A stretch of 10,652 bases of DNA from Allobrachymonas sp. (GTDB taxonomy: Bacteria; Pseudomonadota; Gammaproteobacteria; Burkholderiales; Burkholderiaceae_C). The DNA lies in contig JAUNUE010000046.1 of assembly GCA_030538335.1 (NCBI GenBank), positions 1 through 10,652 of the forward strand, read 5' to 3'. Below, piece after piece: positions 1 through 6,139 of the stretch; within the stretch, counting starts at the first letter, position 1; each line of letters begins with the position of its first letter. The notes under the pieces were generated by a model. It did no database searches, was not told where the DNA came from, and saw only the letters and a program-made list of their open reading frames with translations. The position numbers and the translations under genes were made by a program.

Positions 1-51
1 GTTGGGCTCATAACCCAAAGGTCGGAGGTTCAAATCCTTCTCGCGCAACCA
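1..51 (+). tRNA. tRNA-fMet (CAU), initiator, 5' part cut off by the window edge
   Basis: The window opens in the anticodon arm of a tRNA. The anticodon stem is TTGGG (2-6) paired with CCCAA (14-18), with loop CTCATAA and anticodon CAT at 9-11. The T arm GGAGG/TTCAAAT/CCTTC follows, then the 3' acceptor strand TCGCGCA, discriminator A and an encoded CCA ending at 51. The three consecutive G-C pairs at the base of the anticodon stem and an A at position 72 are hallmarks of initiator tRNA; elongator tRNA-Met and tRNA-Ile2 lack them. The D arm and 5' acceptor strand lie outside the window, so the diagnostic C1-A72 mismatch cannot be confirmed. Confidence 0.9.
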
Positions 52-58
52 AACAAGA

Positions 59-91
59 AAACCCGCATGTTGCAAAGCATGCGGGTTTTTT
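59..91. terminator. Rho-independent terminator between tRNA-fMet and the GNAT gene, probably bidirectional
   Basis: There is a perfect 11-bp stem, AAACCCGCATG (59-69) with CATGCGGGTTT (78-88), around an 8-nt loop. It is followed by six T residues (86-91) on the plus strand, just after the tRNA CCA end. On the minus strand the same stem is followed by TTTT (complement of 58-61), so it can also end the convergent acetyltransferase transcript, whose stop is at 114. Confidence 0.9.
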
Positions 92-113
92 CATGGCTGG
101 AGTGAGTATGCGA

Positions 114-416
114 TCAAGGCTTCGCATCATGCGCCAGCGAGTTGGCCTGGTACTCAGGATGCCGGTCAATATACGTCTTGACAAAGCTGCACTGTGGATC
201 CACCTTGAGGTTTTGCGCGGCGGCATAGTCCAGCCCATGCTTGGCGAGTTGTGACCCCAGGCCACGCCCGCCGAGTTGCTTGGGCACGATGGTGTGGGCA
301 AAGACAAAAACACCCGGACGCAGGGTGTACTCGGCGTAGGCCGTATGCCCTTCCAGTTGCATCTCGAAGCGGTGGGTGTCGGGTTGGTGGGTGATGGCGG
401 GCGTTGCTTCTGTCAT
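114..416 (-). CDS. Small GNAT-like N-acetyltransferase (NATD1/YidJ type), 100 aa
   Basis: This is a compact single-domain protein of the Gcn5-related acetyltransferase subgroup that includes human NATD1 and small bacterial proteins of about 90-100 aa. The core carries a CoA-pyrophosphate loop, GGRGLGSQL (residues 49-57), preceded by the beta strand FVFAHTIVP. The C-terminal subgroup signature PQCSFVKTYIDRHPEY contains Cys76, a residue proposed as catalytic in this subgroup, and the conserved HPEY. Members bind acetyl-CoA; the acceptor is not known and cannot be read from the sequence. The ATG at 416 has a good AAGGAG ribosome site 7 nt upstream. It is separated from the upstream regulator gene by 104 bp containing a plausible promoter, so it is probably transcribed alone. 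No signal peptide is seen, so it should be cytoplasmic. The family is confident, the biological role unknown. Confidence 0.88.
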   Translation of the reverse strand: MTEATPAITHQPDTHRFEMQLEGHTAYAEYTLRPGVFVFAHTIVPKQLGGRGLGSQLAKHGLDYAAAQNLKVDPQCSFVKTYIDRHPEYQANSLAHDAKP

Positions 417-454
417 GGGGATCTCCTTGGGCGTTGCGAACAGGGCGTGAATAG

Positions 455-484
455 ATTCTGCTGCTGATCTTCTTCCAAAGTCAA
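455..484 (-). promoter_or_regulatory. Candidate sigma-70 promoter for the GNAT gene
   Basis: On the minus strand, TTGACT (484 to 479, 5/6 matches to the -35 consensus) is separated by 18 bp from CAGAAT (460 to 455, 4/6 matches to the -10). This would start transcription near 448, about 30 nt before the acetyltransferase ATG. It was found by eye; the spacing is within the normal range but one base longer than ideal. Confidence 0.45.
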
Positions 485-520
485 CAAACTGCCATGCGCA
501 CAGAAAACAAGAGCGTTGGA

Positions 521-1297
521 TCAGGCATCAGGCACCGGCAAAGGCCGCGCAGGCCGCTGCTTGCCGGGGCGCCGCAGGTTCTCGAAGGCGGCAAACTCCC
601 AGGCGCGCATCGCCAGCACCAGGGTGTAGCCTTCGCGGTCTTTGGGTGCGGTCTTCTGGTCGGTGAGGTGTTGGCGGGCAAAGTCGGCCACGATCTTGTG
701 GATGCGATCCAGGAACAAGGGCGCATCGGCGCGTGAGATGGTGCCGTGCACCAGTTGCAGGCATTCGTCTTCGCCGCCGAAGTGGCCGCCGAAATAATCG
801 AGCAGCACGCGATCACGAAAATATTCCATGACCGGCCCGTTGGGCCGCCAGCGAAAACTCTTGCCCACTTTAAGGCGGTAGCGGTTGTACGGGCGCAGTT
901 CCAGGATGCCCAGCCGGTCGAGTTGCGCCAGCAGCGCAATGCCCTGCGCTTCAGTCAGGCGATAGGTGCTGGTGATCTGTTCCAGCGTCCAGTGGCTCAG
1001 GGCCGAGATCGCTACCAGCAGCAGCTTGTCGTCGGATACCACGGCACGCTCCTGTTCCAGTGTGAGCTGGCGCAACGGCGGCTGGTTGCTGCTCAGGCGT
1101 TGCGCGAGATCGGCAAAGTCGATTTTCAGCGCACGGCAAATGGCGTCGATGCGGGTCAGCGGCATGTCGCCCTTGGCGAACATGCGCTTCACGCTGGATT
1201 CGGCCATGCCCAGGTGTTCGGCCAGATCGGCATAGGTCATGCCTGCGGTCTTGAGTTCGGCCTTGATGGCCTGGATCAGTGCGGTGCTGGCGCTCAT
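521..1297 (-). CDS. XRE-family helix-turn-helix transcriptional regulator, 258 aa
   Basis: The N-terminal domain is a Cro/C1-type HTH (about residues 5-68): the stretch GMTYADLAEHLGMAESSVKRM contains the two helices, and MPLTRIDAICRALKIDFADL is the following helix pair. The rest (about 80-240) resembles a long regulator type common in betaproteobacteria, with a predicted second winged-helix-like stretch (HWTLEQITSTYRLTEAQGI, then LLAQLDRLGILELRP), suggesting a MarR- or ArsR-like reading of a second site. No known ligand motif is visible. The chosen ATG at 1297 gives the usual short lead into the HTH. The reading frame stays open to 1558, but those extra residues are cysteine- and proline-rich and do not look like protein. 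No clear Shine-Dalgarno precedes the start. It is divergent from the ceramidase-like gene across 174 bp with no obvious operator. Target genes are unknown. Confidence 0.85.
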   Translation of the reverse strand: MSASTALIQAIKAELKTAGMTYADLAEHLGMAESSVKRMFAKGDMPLTRIDAICRALKIDFADLAQRLSSNQPPLRQLTLEQERAVVSDDKLLLVAISALSHWTLEQITSTYRLTEAQGIALLAQLDRLGILELRPYNRYRLKVGKSFRWRPNGPVMEYFRDRVLLDYFGGHFGGEDECLQLVHGTISRADAPLFLDRIHKIVADFARQHLTDQKTAPKDREGYTLVLAMRAWEFAAFENLRRPGKQRPARPLPVPDA

Positions 1298-1471
1298 GGT
1301 GGGGGAAAGGCAGAAGTGGGTTTGCTGCAATGGTAGCCCAGAACGATACCGAAGAGGGCTTGGGATGGTGCCGGGGTGCATTTTGCGGGCAGGTACGGGG
1401 CAGGGCGGTGAACATGGGCAGCTATCGCGGGCGACACAAACCGCCTGCGCTGCAAGAAAGGAAAATCTCCC

Positions 1472-2395
1472 ATGCCCACATTTGCCCAAAGCCTGAGCCA
1501 TGCCGCAGCAAGATTCAAAAAAGCACCTGCTCTGGCTGGAACCGACCACAGTCCGCATGTTCCGCTACCCGACCAGACACCGATGCGCATGGGCGCAGGA
1601 GCCTGGCTGGCAGCCTATGCCTTGCTGCTGTGCGCGCTGGCCGTTGCCTTGCCCGTGGTGACGTTGCCGCCCAACTACCATGATTTTGCCGACCACATCG
1701 CCTGGGGCGTGCTGCCACATGCGCGCGACGTGCTGAGCAATGCCGCGTTTGCCGTGGCGGGGGTAGCATTGTTGTGGGCCATGCGGCGTGTGCAGACGGT
1801 GCGGGCCACGGCGCTTTCGCTCGATACCGAACTGGCTTTGCGTGTGAGTGCGTGGGGGCTGATTCTCACGACCTTTGCCTCTGGCATCTATCATCTGCAA
1901 CCCAACGCTGCGGGTCTGGCACTCGACCGTGCGGGCATGCTGGTGGCTTTTGCCGGCATGCTGGGCGTGCTCGTGGTGGATTACCTGCCGCAACAGCGCG
2001 TGGTGCCGGTCATGGCGGGCAGCCTGCTGCTGGGCGCGGCTTGCGTACTGGCCGATTGGCTGCACGGCAATATGACACCTTGGGTGCTTTTTCAAGGCGG
2101 TGCGGCGGGTTTGATGCTGTTGCTGCCGATTTGCATGTGCGTGCTTGCAGACAAACAGGGCGCCGCTACTGCGCAATCGCCAACCTTGGGCATTTCCTGG
2201 TGGCAGGTGCTGGCGCTGTACGCTGTAGCCAAGGCACTTGAAATGGCCGACCATCCTATCTGGCAATGGAGCGGCGAGCTGGCCAGCGGCCATAACCTGA
2301 AGCACGTAGCGGCTGCCGCCACCGTGTTGCCGGTGATGTGGGCCTTGCGCCGTGTGCGGCAAGGCGCCCGTACAGATACATCAGTCAGGATGTAA
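1472..2395 (+). CDS. Ceramidase-like multi-pass membrane hydrolase (alkaline ceramidase / CREST superfamily), 307 aa
   Basis: This is an integral membrane protein with about seven hydrophobic segments (roughly residues 43-65, 86-105, 127-140, 154-171, 178-197, 205-226, 246-259, with 279-291 possibly re-entering). It matches the alkaline ceramidase family (PF05875-like) in order of motifs: NYHDFADHIAWGVLP (68-82), DVLSN (86-90), SGIYH (137-141), LDR (151-153) and SGHNLKHVAAA (272-282). The spacing S137-x3-H141 and H141 to D152 (11 residues), plus H274-x3-H278, reproduces the Ser, His, Asp and HxxxH zinc site described for human ACER3 (S77, H81, D92, H217, H221). It is therefore likely a zinc amide hydrolase acting on a membrane lipid; whether that is a ceramide is unknown. 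The start at 1472 has an AAGGA site about 9 nt upstream, and an alternative ATG at 1583 has none. The first 40 residues form a soluble N-terminal tail. Confidence 0.8.
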   Translation: MPTFAQSLSHAAARFKKAPALAGTDHSPHVPLPDQTPMRMGAGAWLAAYALLLCALAVALPVVTLPPNYHDFADHIAWGVLPHARDVLSNAAFAVAGVALLWAMRRVQTVRATALSLDTELALRVSAWGLILTTFASGIYHLQPNAAGLALDRAGMLVAFAGMLGVLVVDYLPQQRVVPVMAGSLLLGAACVLADWLHGNMTPWVLFQGGAAGLMLLLPICMCVLADKQGAATAQSPTLGISWWQVLALYAVAKALEMADHPIWQWSGELASGHNLKHVAAAATVLPVMWALRRVRQGARTDTSVRM

Positions 2396-2406
2396 GGACG
2401 CGCATC

Positions 2407-2718
2407 ATGGATGACCACAACTACAAAAAAGCACCGCCCATGCAAGCTGCGGCCAAGTGGGTTGTTGTTGGCCTGCTCGCTTTTGTGATGAGCGTGCCCA
2501 TCTGGTGGTTTTTTTATTGTTTTGTGTTGCTACAACTACTGATGGATGGCGAGCAGAAACTATCCTGCGGGGCCGCTTGCCTGGATAGGAATGGTTTGCA
2601 AATCGGGAATTTGGTGCACCTGCATGCGGTAAGATCATTCCCCTTTGCGCAAGGAATGATCTGGCACCATGGTTCCGCACCTGACCACCGCCCTCACTGG
2701 CCCCATCAGCGAACTTGA
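2407..2718 (+). CDS. Doubtful small single-span membrane protein, up to 103 aa
   Basis: I do not recognise this ORF. Its ATG lies 11 nt after the ceramidase-like stop, with a strong AAGGA site (2394-2398) 8 nt upstream that overlaps that stop. The first 50 residues look like a real small membrane protein: a polar N-terminus, then one hydrophobic span of about 28 residues (19-46) ending in a Trp/Phe-rich stretch. The second half is unconvincing. It runs through the inverted repeat before gshA and overlaps gshA by 50 bp, and its composition is His/Pro-rich. A short translated peptide whose original 3' end has decayed, or a chance ORF behind a good ribosome site, are both possible. Confidence 0.35.
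   Translation: MDDHNYKKAPPMQAAAKWVVVGLLAFVMSVPIWWFFYCFVLLQLLMDGEQKLSCGAACLDRNGLQIGNLVHLHAVRSFPFAQGMIWHHGSAPDHRPHWPHQRT
2633..2661. promoter_or_regulatory. Perfect 9-bp inverted repeat upstream of gshA: operator or RNA hairpin
   Basis: GATCATTCC (2633-2641) and GGAATGATC (2653-2661) are exact reverse complements separated by 11 bp. The arm centres are 20 bp apart, about two helical turns, as expected for a dimeric operator. A possible -10 box, TAAGAT (2630-2635), overlaps the left arm, which would place a transcription start near 2642 within the spacer. The right arm holds part of AAGGA (2651-2655), the only Shine-Dalgarno-like sequence before the gshA ATG at 2669 (13 nt away, rather far). 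As RNA the repeat could fold and hide that site. No T-run follows, so it is not a terminator. Confidence 0.6.
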
Positions 2719-3973
2719 ACAACGTATCATCGACTCGATGCCGGCCACGGAGCGCTGGTTCCGGCTGGAGTGGATGGAGCACACGCCGCCGTTCTACACC
2801 TCGGTGGATGTGCGCAATGCCGGGTTCAAGATCGCGCCGGTTGATACCAACCTGTACCCCGGCGGCTGGAACAACCTGAGCGAAGCCATGCTGCCGCTGG
2901 CCGTGCAGGCGGCGCAGGCGGCGATTGAAAAGATCTGCCCCGAAGCGCGCAACCTGCTGTTGATTCCCGAGAACCACTCGCGCAACCCGTTCTACTTCAA
3001 GAACATTGCGCAACTGGTGCGCATCTTCCGCATGGCGGGGCTGAATGTGCGTGTGGGTTCGATCAGCAACGATATCAAAAAACCCACCCGCATCGAGCTG
3101 CCGGATTTTGGCGCCGAGGGCAGCAGCGTGCTGCTGGAGCCGGTGGTGCGCACCGAGCGCCGCATCGGCCTGAAAGACTTCGACCCCTGCACGGTATTGG
3201 TGAACAACGACCTGAGCGCGGGCGCGCCTGGCATCCTCGAAGACCTGCACGAGCAGTACGTGTTGCCGCCCCTGCATGCAGGCTGGCACACGCGCCTGAA
3301 AAGCCGCCACTTTGCCTGCTACGAAGAAGTGGCCAAGCGCTTTGGCAAGATGCTGGGCATTGACCACTGGCTGATCAACCCACTGTTCGGCCACTGCGGC
3401 AAGGTCAATTTTGCTGAAGAAAGCGGGCTGGATTGCCTGCGTGACCACGTGGATGGTTTGCTGGCAAAAATCAGGCGCAAGTACAAGGAATACGGCATCC
3501 AGGAAAAGCCGTTTGTGGTGGTCAAGGCCGACAACGGCACCCACGGCATGGGCATCATGACGGTGCGTGATGCGGCAGATATTGACGAAATGAGCCGCAA
3601 AACGCGCAACAAGATGGACGTGACCAAGGACGGCCAGCAGGTGCGCAACATCATCATCCAGGAAGGCGTGCTGACCAACGAGCTGGTCAACGACGCCGTG
3701 GCCGAGCCCGTGGTGTACATGATGGACCGCTATGTGGTCGGCAGCTTTTACCGCGTGCATGGCGAGCGCGGCGCAGACGAAAACCTCAATGCGCCCGGTG
3801 CGCACTTCGTGCCGCTGGCGTATGACGTGAGTACGCACTTGCCCGAGCCGGGCGCCAAACCCGGTGCCAGCGCACCGAACCGCTTCTACATGTATGGCGT
3901 GATTGCGCGCTTGGCGATGCTGGCGGCCAGCTACGAGCTGGAAGCGACGGATCCTGAAGCGGAAAGGTTCTAG
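2669..3973 (+). CDS. gshA: Glutamate--cysteine ligase, proteobacterial type (GshA), 434 aa
   Basis: This cytoplasmic enzyme makes gamma-glutamylcysteine from glutamate, cysteine and ATP, the first step of glutathione synthesis. It belongs to the family first described from Acidithiobacillus (TIGR02049/PF08886-like) and common in beta- and some gammaproteobacteria, distinct from the E. coli GshA family. Recognisable stretches are SVDVRNAGFKIAPVDTNLYPGGWNNL (45-70), LIPENHSRNPFYFKNI (98-113), VNNDLSAGAPGIL (178-190) and the glycine-rich KADNGTHGMGI (286-296), which looks like a nucleotide-binding loop. The length is normal for the family and no frame damage is seen. The usual partner gshB is not next to it; hemG follows after 2 nt and is probably co-transcribed. 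Expression may be controlled through the inverted repeat immediately upstream. Confidence 0.95.
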   Translation: MVPHLTTALTGPISELEQRIIDSMPATERWFRLEWMEHTPPFYTSVDVRNAGFKIAPVDTNLYPGGWNNLSEAMLPLAVQAAQAAIEKICPEARNLLLIPENHSRNPFYFKNIAQLVRIFRMAGLNVRVGSISNDIKKPTRIELPDFGAEGSSVLLEPVVRTERRIGLKDFDPCTVLVNNDLSAGAPGILEDLHEQYVLPPLHAGWHTRLKSRHFACYEEVAKRFGKMLGIDHWLINPLFGHCGKVNFAEESGLDCLRDHVDGLLAKIRRKYKEYGIQEKPFVVVKADNGTHGMGIMTVRDAADIDEMSRKTRNKMDVTKDGQQVRNIIIQEGVLTNELVNDAVAEPVVYMMDRYVVGSFYRVHGERGADENLNAPGAHFVPLAYDVSTHLPEPGAKPGASAPNRFYMYGVIARLAMLAASYELEATDPEAERF

Positions 3974-3975
3974 CC

Positions 3976-4587
3976 GTGCAAGGCGGGGCGGCGCAGTCGC
4001 CGGTGCTGCTGGCCTACTCCACCACCGACGGCCATACGCGGCTGATTTGTGAACGGCTGCAGGCGGTGTTGCAGCAACAGGCATTGCAGGCAGAGATCAT
4101 GCCGCTGGCGCAGGCCGATGCGTGCGACTTGACGCAATTCGGCACGCTGGTGCTGGGCGCGAGCATCCGCTACGGCAAGCACCAGCCTGCAGTGCTGCGC
4201 TTCATGCAAACGCATCTGGCGGTTTTGCAGACGCGGCCTGGTGTATTTTTTTCGGTCAATGCGGTGGCGCGCAAGCCGGAAAAAAACACGGCGCAGACCA
4301 ACCCCTATGTGCGCAAGCTGATGGCGCAAACGCCCTGGCAGCCGCAGGTGGTGACGGCACTGGCCGGCAAGATTGACTACCCGCGTTACGGCTGGCTCGA
4401 CCGCAGCATCATCCGTTTCATCATGCAACTCACGGGTGGCCCTACCGATGTGCGTGTGAGCACCGAATTTACGGATTGGAGCCGGGTGGCGGCATTGGGG
4501 CAGCAGATTGCGGATCTGCAGCGGGCATGGCTGCAGGCGCGTTTGGCAACGCCCGCAACAAGCCCCAGCCCACCGCCAGCACGATGA
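3976..4587 (+). CDS. hemG: Menaquinone/ubiquinone-dependent protoporphyrinogen IX dehydrogenase (HemG-type flavodoxin), 203 aa
   Basis: This enzyme oxidises protoporphyrinogen IX to protoporphyrin IX, the step before iron insertion, passing electrons to respiratory quinones at the inner membrane. It is a long-chain flavodoxin: FMN phosphate loop STTDGHT (15-21), GASIRYGKHQ (61-70), the HemG-specific insert VNAVARKPEKNTAQTNPY (94-111), then YPRYGWLDR (135-143), MQLTGG (150-155) and FTDW (165-168), all matching E. coli HemG in order. It starts with GTG only 2 nt after the gshA stop, with GGAAAGG inside the end of gshA as ribosome site, so translation is probably coupled. The E. coli protein is about 181 aa; here some 20 extra residues form an Ala/Pro/Ser-rich tail that lies in a 119-bp overlap with the convergent CPBP gene. 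HemG is best known from gammaproteobacteria, so its presence here is noteworthy. Confidence 0.92.
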   Translation: MQGGAAQSPVLLAYSTTDGHTRLICERLQAVLQQQALQAEIMPLAQADACDLTQFGTLVLGASIRYGKHQPAVLRFMQTHLAVLQTRPGVFFSVNAVARKPEKNTAQTNPYVRKLMAQTPWQPQVVTALAGKIDYPRYGWLDRSIIRFIMQLTGGPTDVRVSTEFTDWSRVAALGQQIADLQRAWLQARLATPATSPSPPPAR

Positions 4588-5407
4588 GCGGTGATGCGGC
4601 CGTCAGCGTGTACATCCAGTCTGTCGAGACCTGGATGTCTGGCAAGGCCATGGCTTGCGCGAGTGCCAGCATGTTGTTGAGTGCATGCACCATCATCGGC
4701 GCAAGCAGCGAGCCGGTCCACTCGTAAGACAGGGCCATCAAGATGCCCATCACGAACAGGGCGGGCCACTGGGTGTCTTGTCCGTCTCCCACGTGCATGA
4801 CGGCAAACAGCAGCGACGACAAGACCATGCCCAAGGCAGCAGAGGGCAACATCGGCAGCCAGCGCGCCACGCCATCGCGCAGGCTGCGGTACAACAGGCC
4901 GCGAAAGAACAGCTCTTCGCCCAAGGGCGCCATCACGGTTACGGCCAGCACCACCGCCACATCGGGCCATACGCCCTGGCCCAAACCCAGCCAGCGTGCC
5001 ACCTGCTTGCTCGCTTCTTCGGCGCCGCTGACCGAGCGTTCAAACCACATTGACATGGCCTGCATCACGATCCACACCAGCAGGACGACGGCCGTGCGCC
5101 AGAGCAGCATGCCCCTGGGCGCGGGGAAGTCTTGCGCATACACGCGGCGTGACGCCAGCAAAGGCGTAAGCAGGGCGGCAAGCACAAACAGCAGGCCTTG
5201 CGACAGGATGCTGGCGGAGTCCATGAAACTGCTGTGCGGCAGCCAGCGGATTTTGAGCCAGATAAAGCCGATCAGGCCGCCTGCCGTGAGCGCCGCGCCG
5301 AGCAGGGCGTACCACCAGGCAAAACGCCCGTGCGGTAGCAAAACACCGGGACGCAGGCGTTGCGGTGCTGAAGGCGGCAGCGTCATGCCGTCATTTGGTT
5401 TGCTCAC
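4469..5407 (-). CDS. CPBP-family intramembrane glutamic endopeptidase, 312 aa
   Basis: This is a multi-pass inner-membrane protein of the CPBP (Abi, PF02517; type II CAAX prenyl protease-like) family. The conserved motifs are in the expected order: EELFFRG (164-170, with the paired Glu and the Arg), FAVMH (201-205) and HALNN (241-245). Around eight hydrophobic segments flank them. The predicted role is a membrane protease, though many bacterial members have no known substrate. I chose the GTG at 5407 because it overlaps the upstream ATPase stop as GTGA and has an AGGA about 13 nt upstream; an in-frame ATG at 5386 is the alternative. The last 25 residues, after the final membrane span, are an Ala/Pro-rich tail, and the gene end overlaps hemG tail-to-tail by 119 bp. 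The translational coupling suggests it works with, or is dosed with, the ATPase. Confidence 0.88.
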   Translation of the reverse strand: MSKPNDGMTLPPSAPQRLRPGVLLPHGRFAWWYALLGAALTAGGLIGFIWLKIRWLPHSSFMDSASILSQGLLFVLAALLTPLLASRRVYAQDFPAPRGMLLWRTAVVLLVWIVMQAMSMWFERSVSGAEEASKQVARWLGLGQGVWPDVAVVLAVTVMAPLGEELFFRGLLYRSLRDGVARWLPMLPSAALGMVLSSLLFAVMHVGDGQDTQWPALFVMGILMALSYEWTGSLLAPMMVHALNNMLALAQAMALPDIQVSTDWMYTLTAASPLIVLAVGWGLLRALPNAPAAMPAADPQSAAPMPPPGSNP

Positions 5408-6105
5408 GCTGCCAGCCGTCCTGCCTGGATGGTGATTTGCCGCTGGCACTGCTGCGCCAGTTGCGTGTCGTGCGTGACCAGCACCAGCGTGCTGCCCAAC
5501 GCCTGGTTAAGCGCAAACAACTGGGCAATCACCTCTTGCCCGGTGGCAAAGTCGAGGCTGCCCGTAGGCTCGTCGGCCAGCAGCAGGGCCGGTTGCACCA
5601 CAAAGGCGCGTGCCAGCGCCACGCGCTGCTGCTCACCGCCTGACAGCACTTTTGGGTAGTGTTGCAGGCGTGCACCCAGGCCGACCTGCTCAAGCATTTG
5701 CTGTGCGCTGGTCTGCGCGTCGCTGCGCCCGGCCAGTTCCAGCGGCAACATCACATTTTCGAGCGCCGTGAGGTTGGGCATGAGTTGAAAGTTCTGGAAC
5801 ACAAAGCCCATTTTCTGCCCGCGCACGGCGGCACGGGCGTCTTCGTCAAGCGCAAACAGGTCGTTTCCCGCCACCCGCACCGTGCCACGGCTGGGCACAT
5901 CCAGACCCGCCATGATCGACAACAGTGTGCTTTTGCCCGAGCCTGAAGCACCGACAATGGCCGTGGTGCTGCCTGCAGGCAAGGCAAAATGGATATCGTG
6001 CAAAATTTCAAGTTCGCCGCTGGCAGCGGACACGGTCTTGAAAACATGGCCCACTACAACCATATGGGAATCTGGTGGTTCATTAGATGTGGGAGCAGGA
6101 CTCAT
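5404..6105 (-). CDS. ABC transporter ATP-binding protein, YbbA/LolD-like, 233 aa
   Basis: This is the ATPase subunit of the MacB/LolD/YbbA type. All motifs are present: Walker A GASGSGKST (52-60), Q-loop Q104 (FQNFQL), signature LSGGEQQ (154-160), Walker B LLLADEP (174-180, catalytic Glu179) and H-loop H212 (THD). Its length is close to E. coli YbbA. The location also matches E. coli, where ybbA is divergent from tesA, as here. The normal FtsX-like permease partner (YbbP in E. coli) is missing; the next gene, overlapping by 4 bp, is a CPBP protease. The start is uncertain: the ATG at 6105 gives a family-like N-terminus, ATGs at 6063 and 6141 are alternatives, and none has a clear ribosome site. 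A possible energising role for a lipoprotein or lipid extrusion system is inferred from family only. Confidence 0.88.
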   Translation of the reverse strand: MSPAPTSNEPPDSHMVVVGHVFKTVSAASGELEILHDIHFALPAGSTTAIVGASGSGKSTLLSIMAGLDVPSRGTVRVAGNDLFALDEDARAAVRGQKMGFVFQNFQLMPNLTALENVMLPLELAGRSDAQTSAQQMLEQVGLGARLQHYPKVLSGGEQQRVALARAFVVQPALLLADEPTGSLDFATGQEVIAQLFALNQALGSTLVLVTHDTQLAQQCQRQITIQAGRLAA

Positions 6106-6139
6106 CGGATCGGAAACAGAAGGACGAAGGGGAAATAGC

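Noticed and set aside
1..51. tRNA-fMet as an integration site for a mobile element
   Set aside because: There is no integrase, no repeated copy of the tRNA 3' end in the window, and the neighbouring genes look like core chromosome.
1298..1558. An 87-codon N-terminal extension of the XRE regulator
   Set aside because: The extra residues are Cys/Pro/Ser-rich and precede the normal family start just before the HTH; they are open frame only.
1565..2362. A 265-codon minus-strand frame opposite the ceramidase-like gene
   Set aside because: It is antisense to a gene with a complete set of family motifs; it is His/Gln-rich with no domain.
2405..4084. A 559-codon open frame on the minus strand opposite gshA
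   Set aside because: It is fully antisense to a clearly conserved gshA, has a His/Gln/Arg-rich composition typical of mirror frames in GC-rich DNA, and shows no recognisable domain.
4521..4556. Inverted repeat GCGGGC/GCCCGC in the hemG/CPBP overlap as a terminator
   Set aside because: The loop is 24 nt and no T-run follows on either strand; six GC pairs are easily found by chance in this composition.
5408..5449. A 14-residue longer start for the CPBP protein
   Set aside because: It would overlap the ATPase gene by 46 bp, while the GTG at 5407 gives the common 4-bp coupled overlap.
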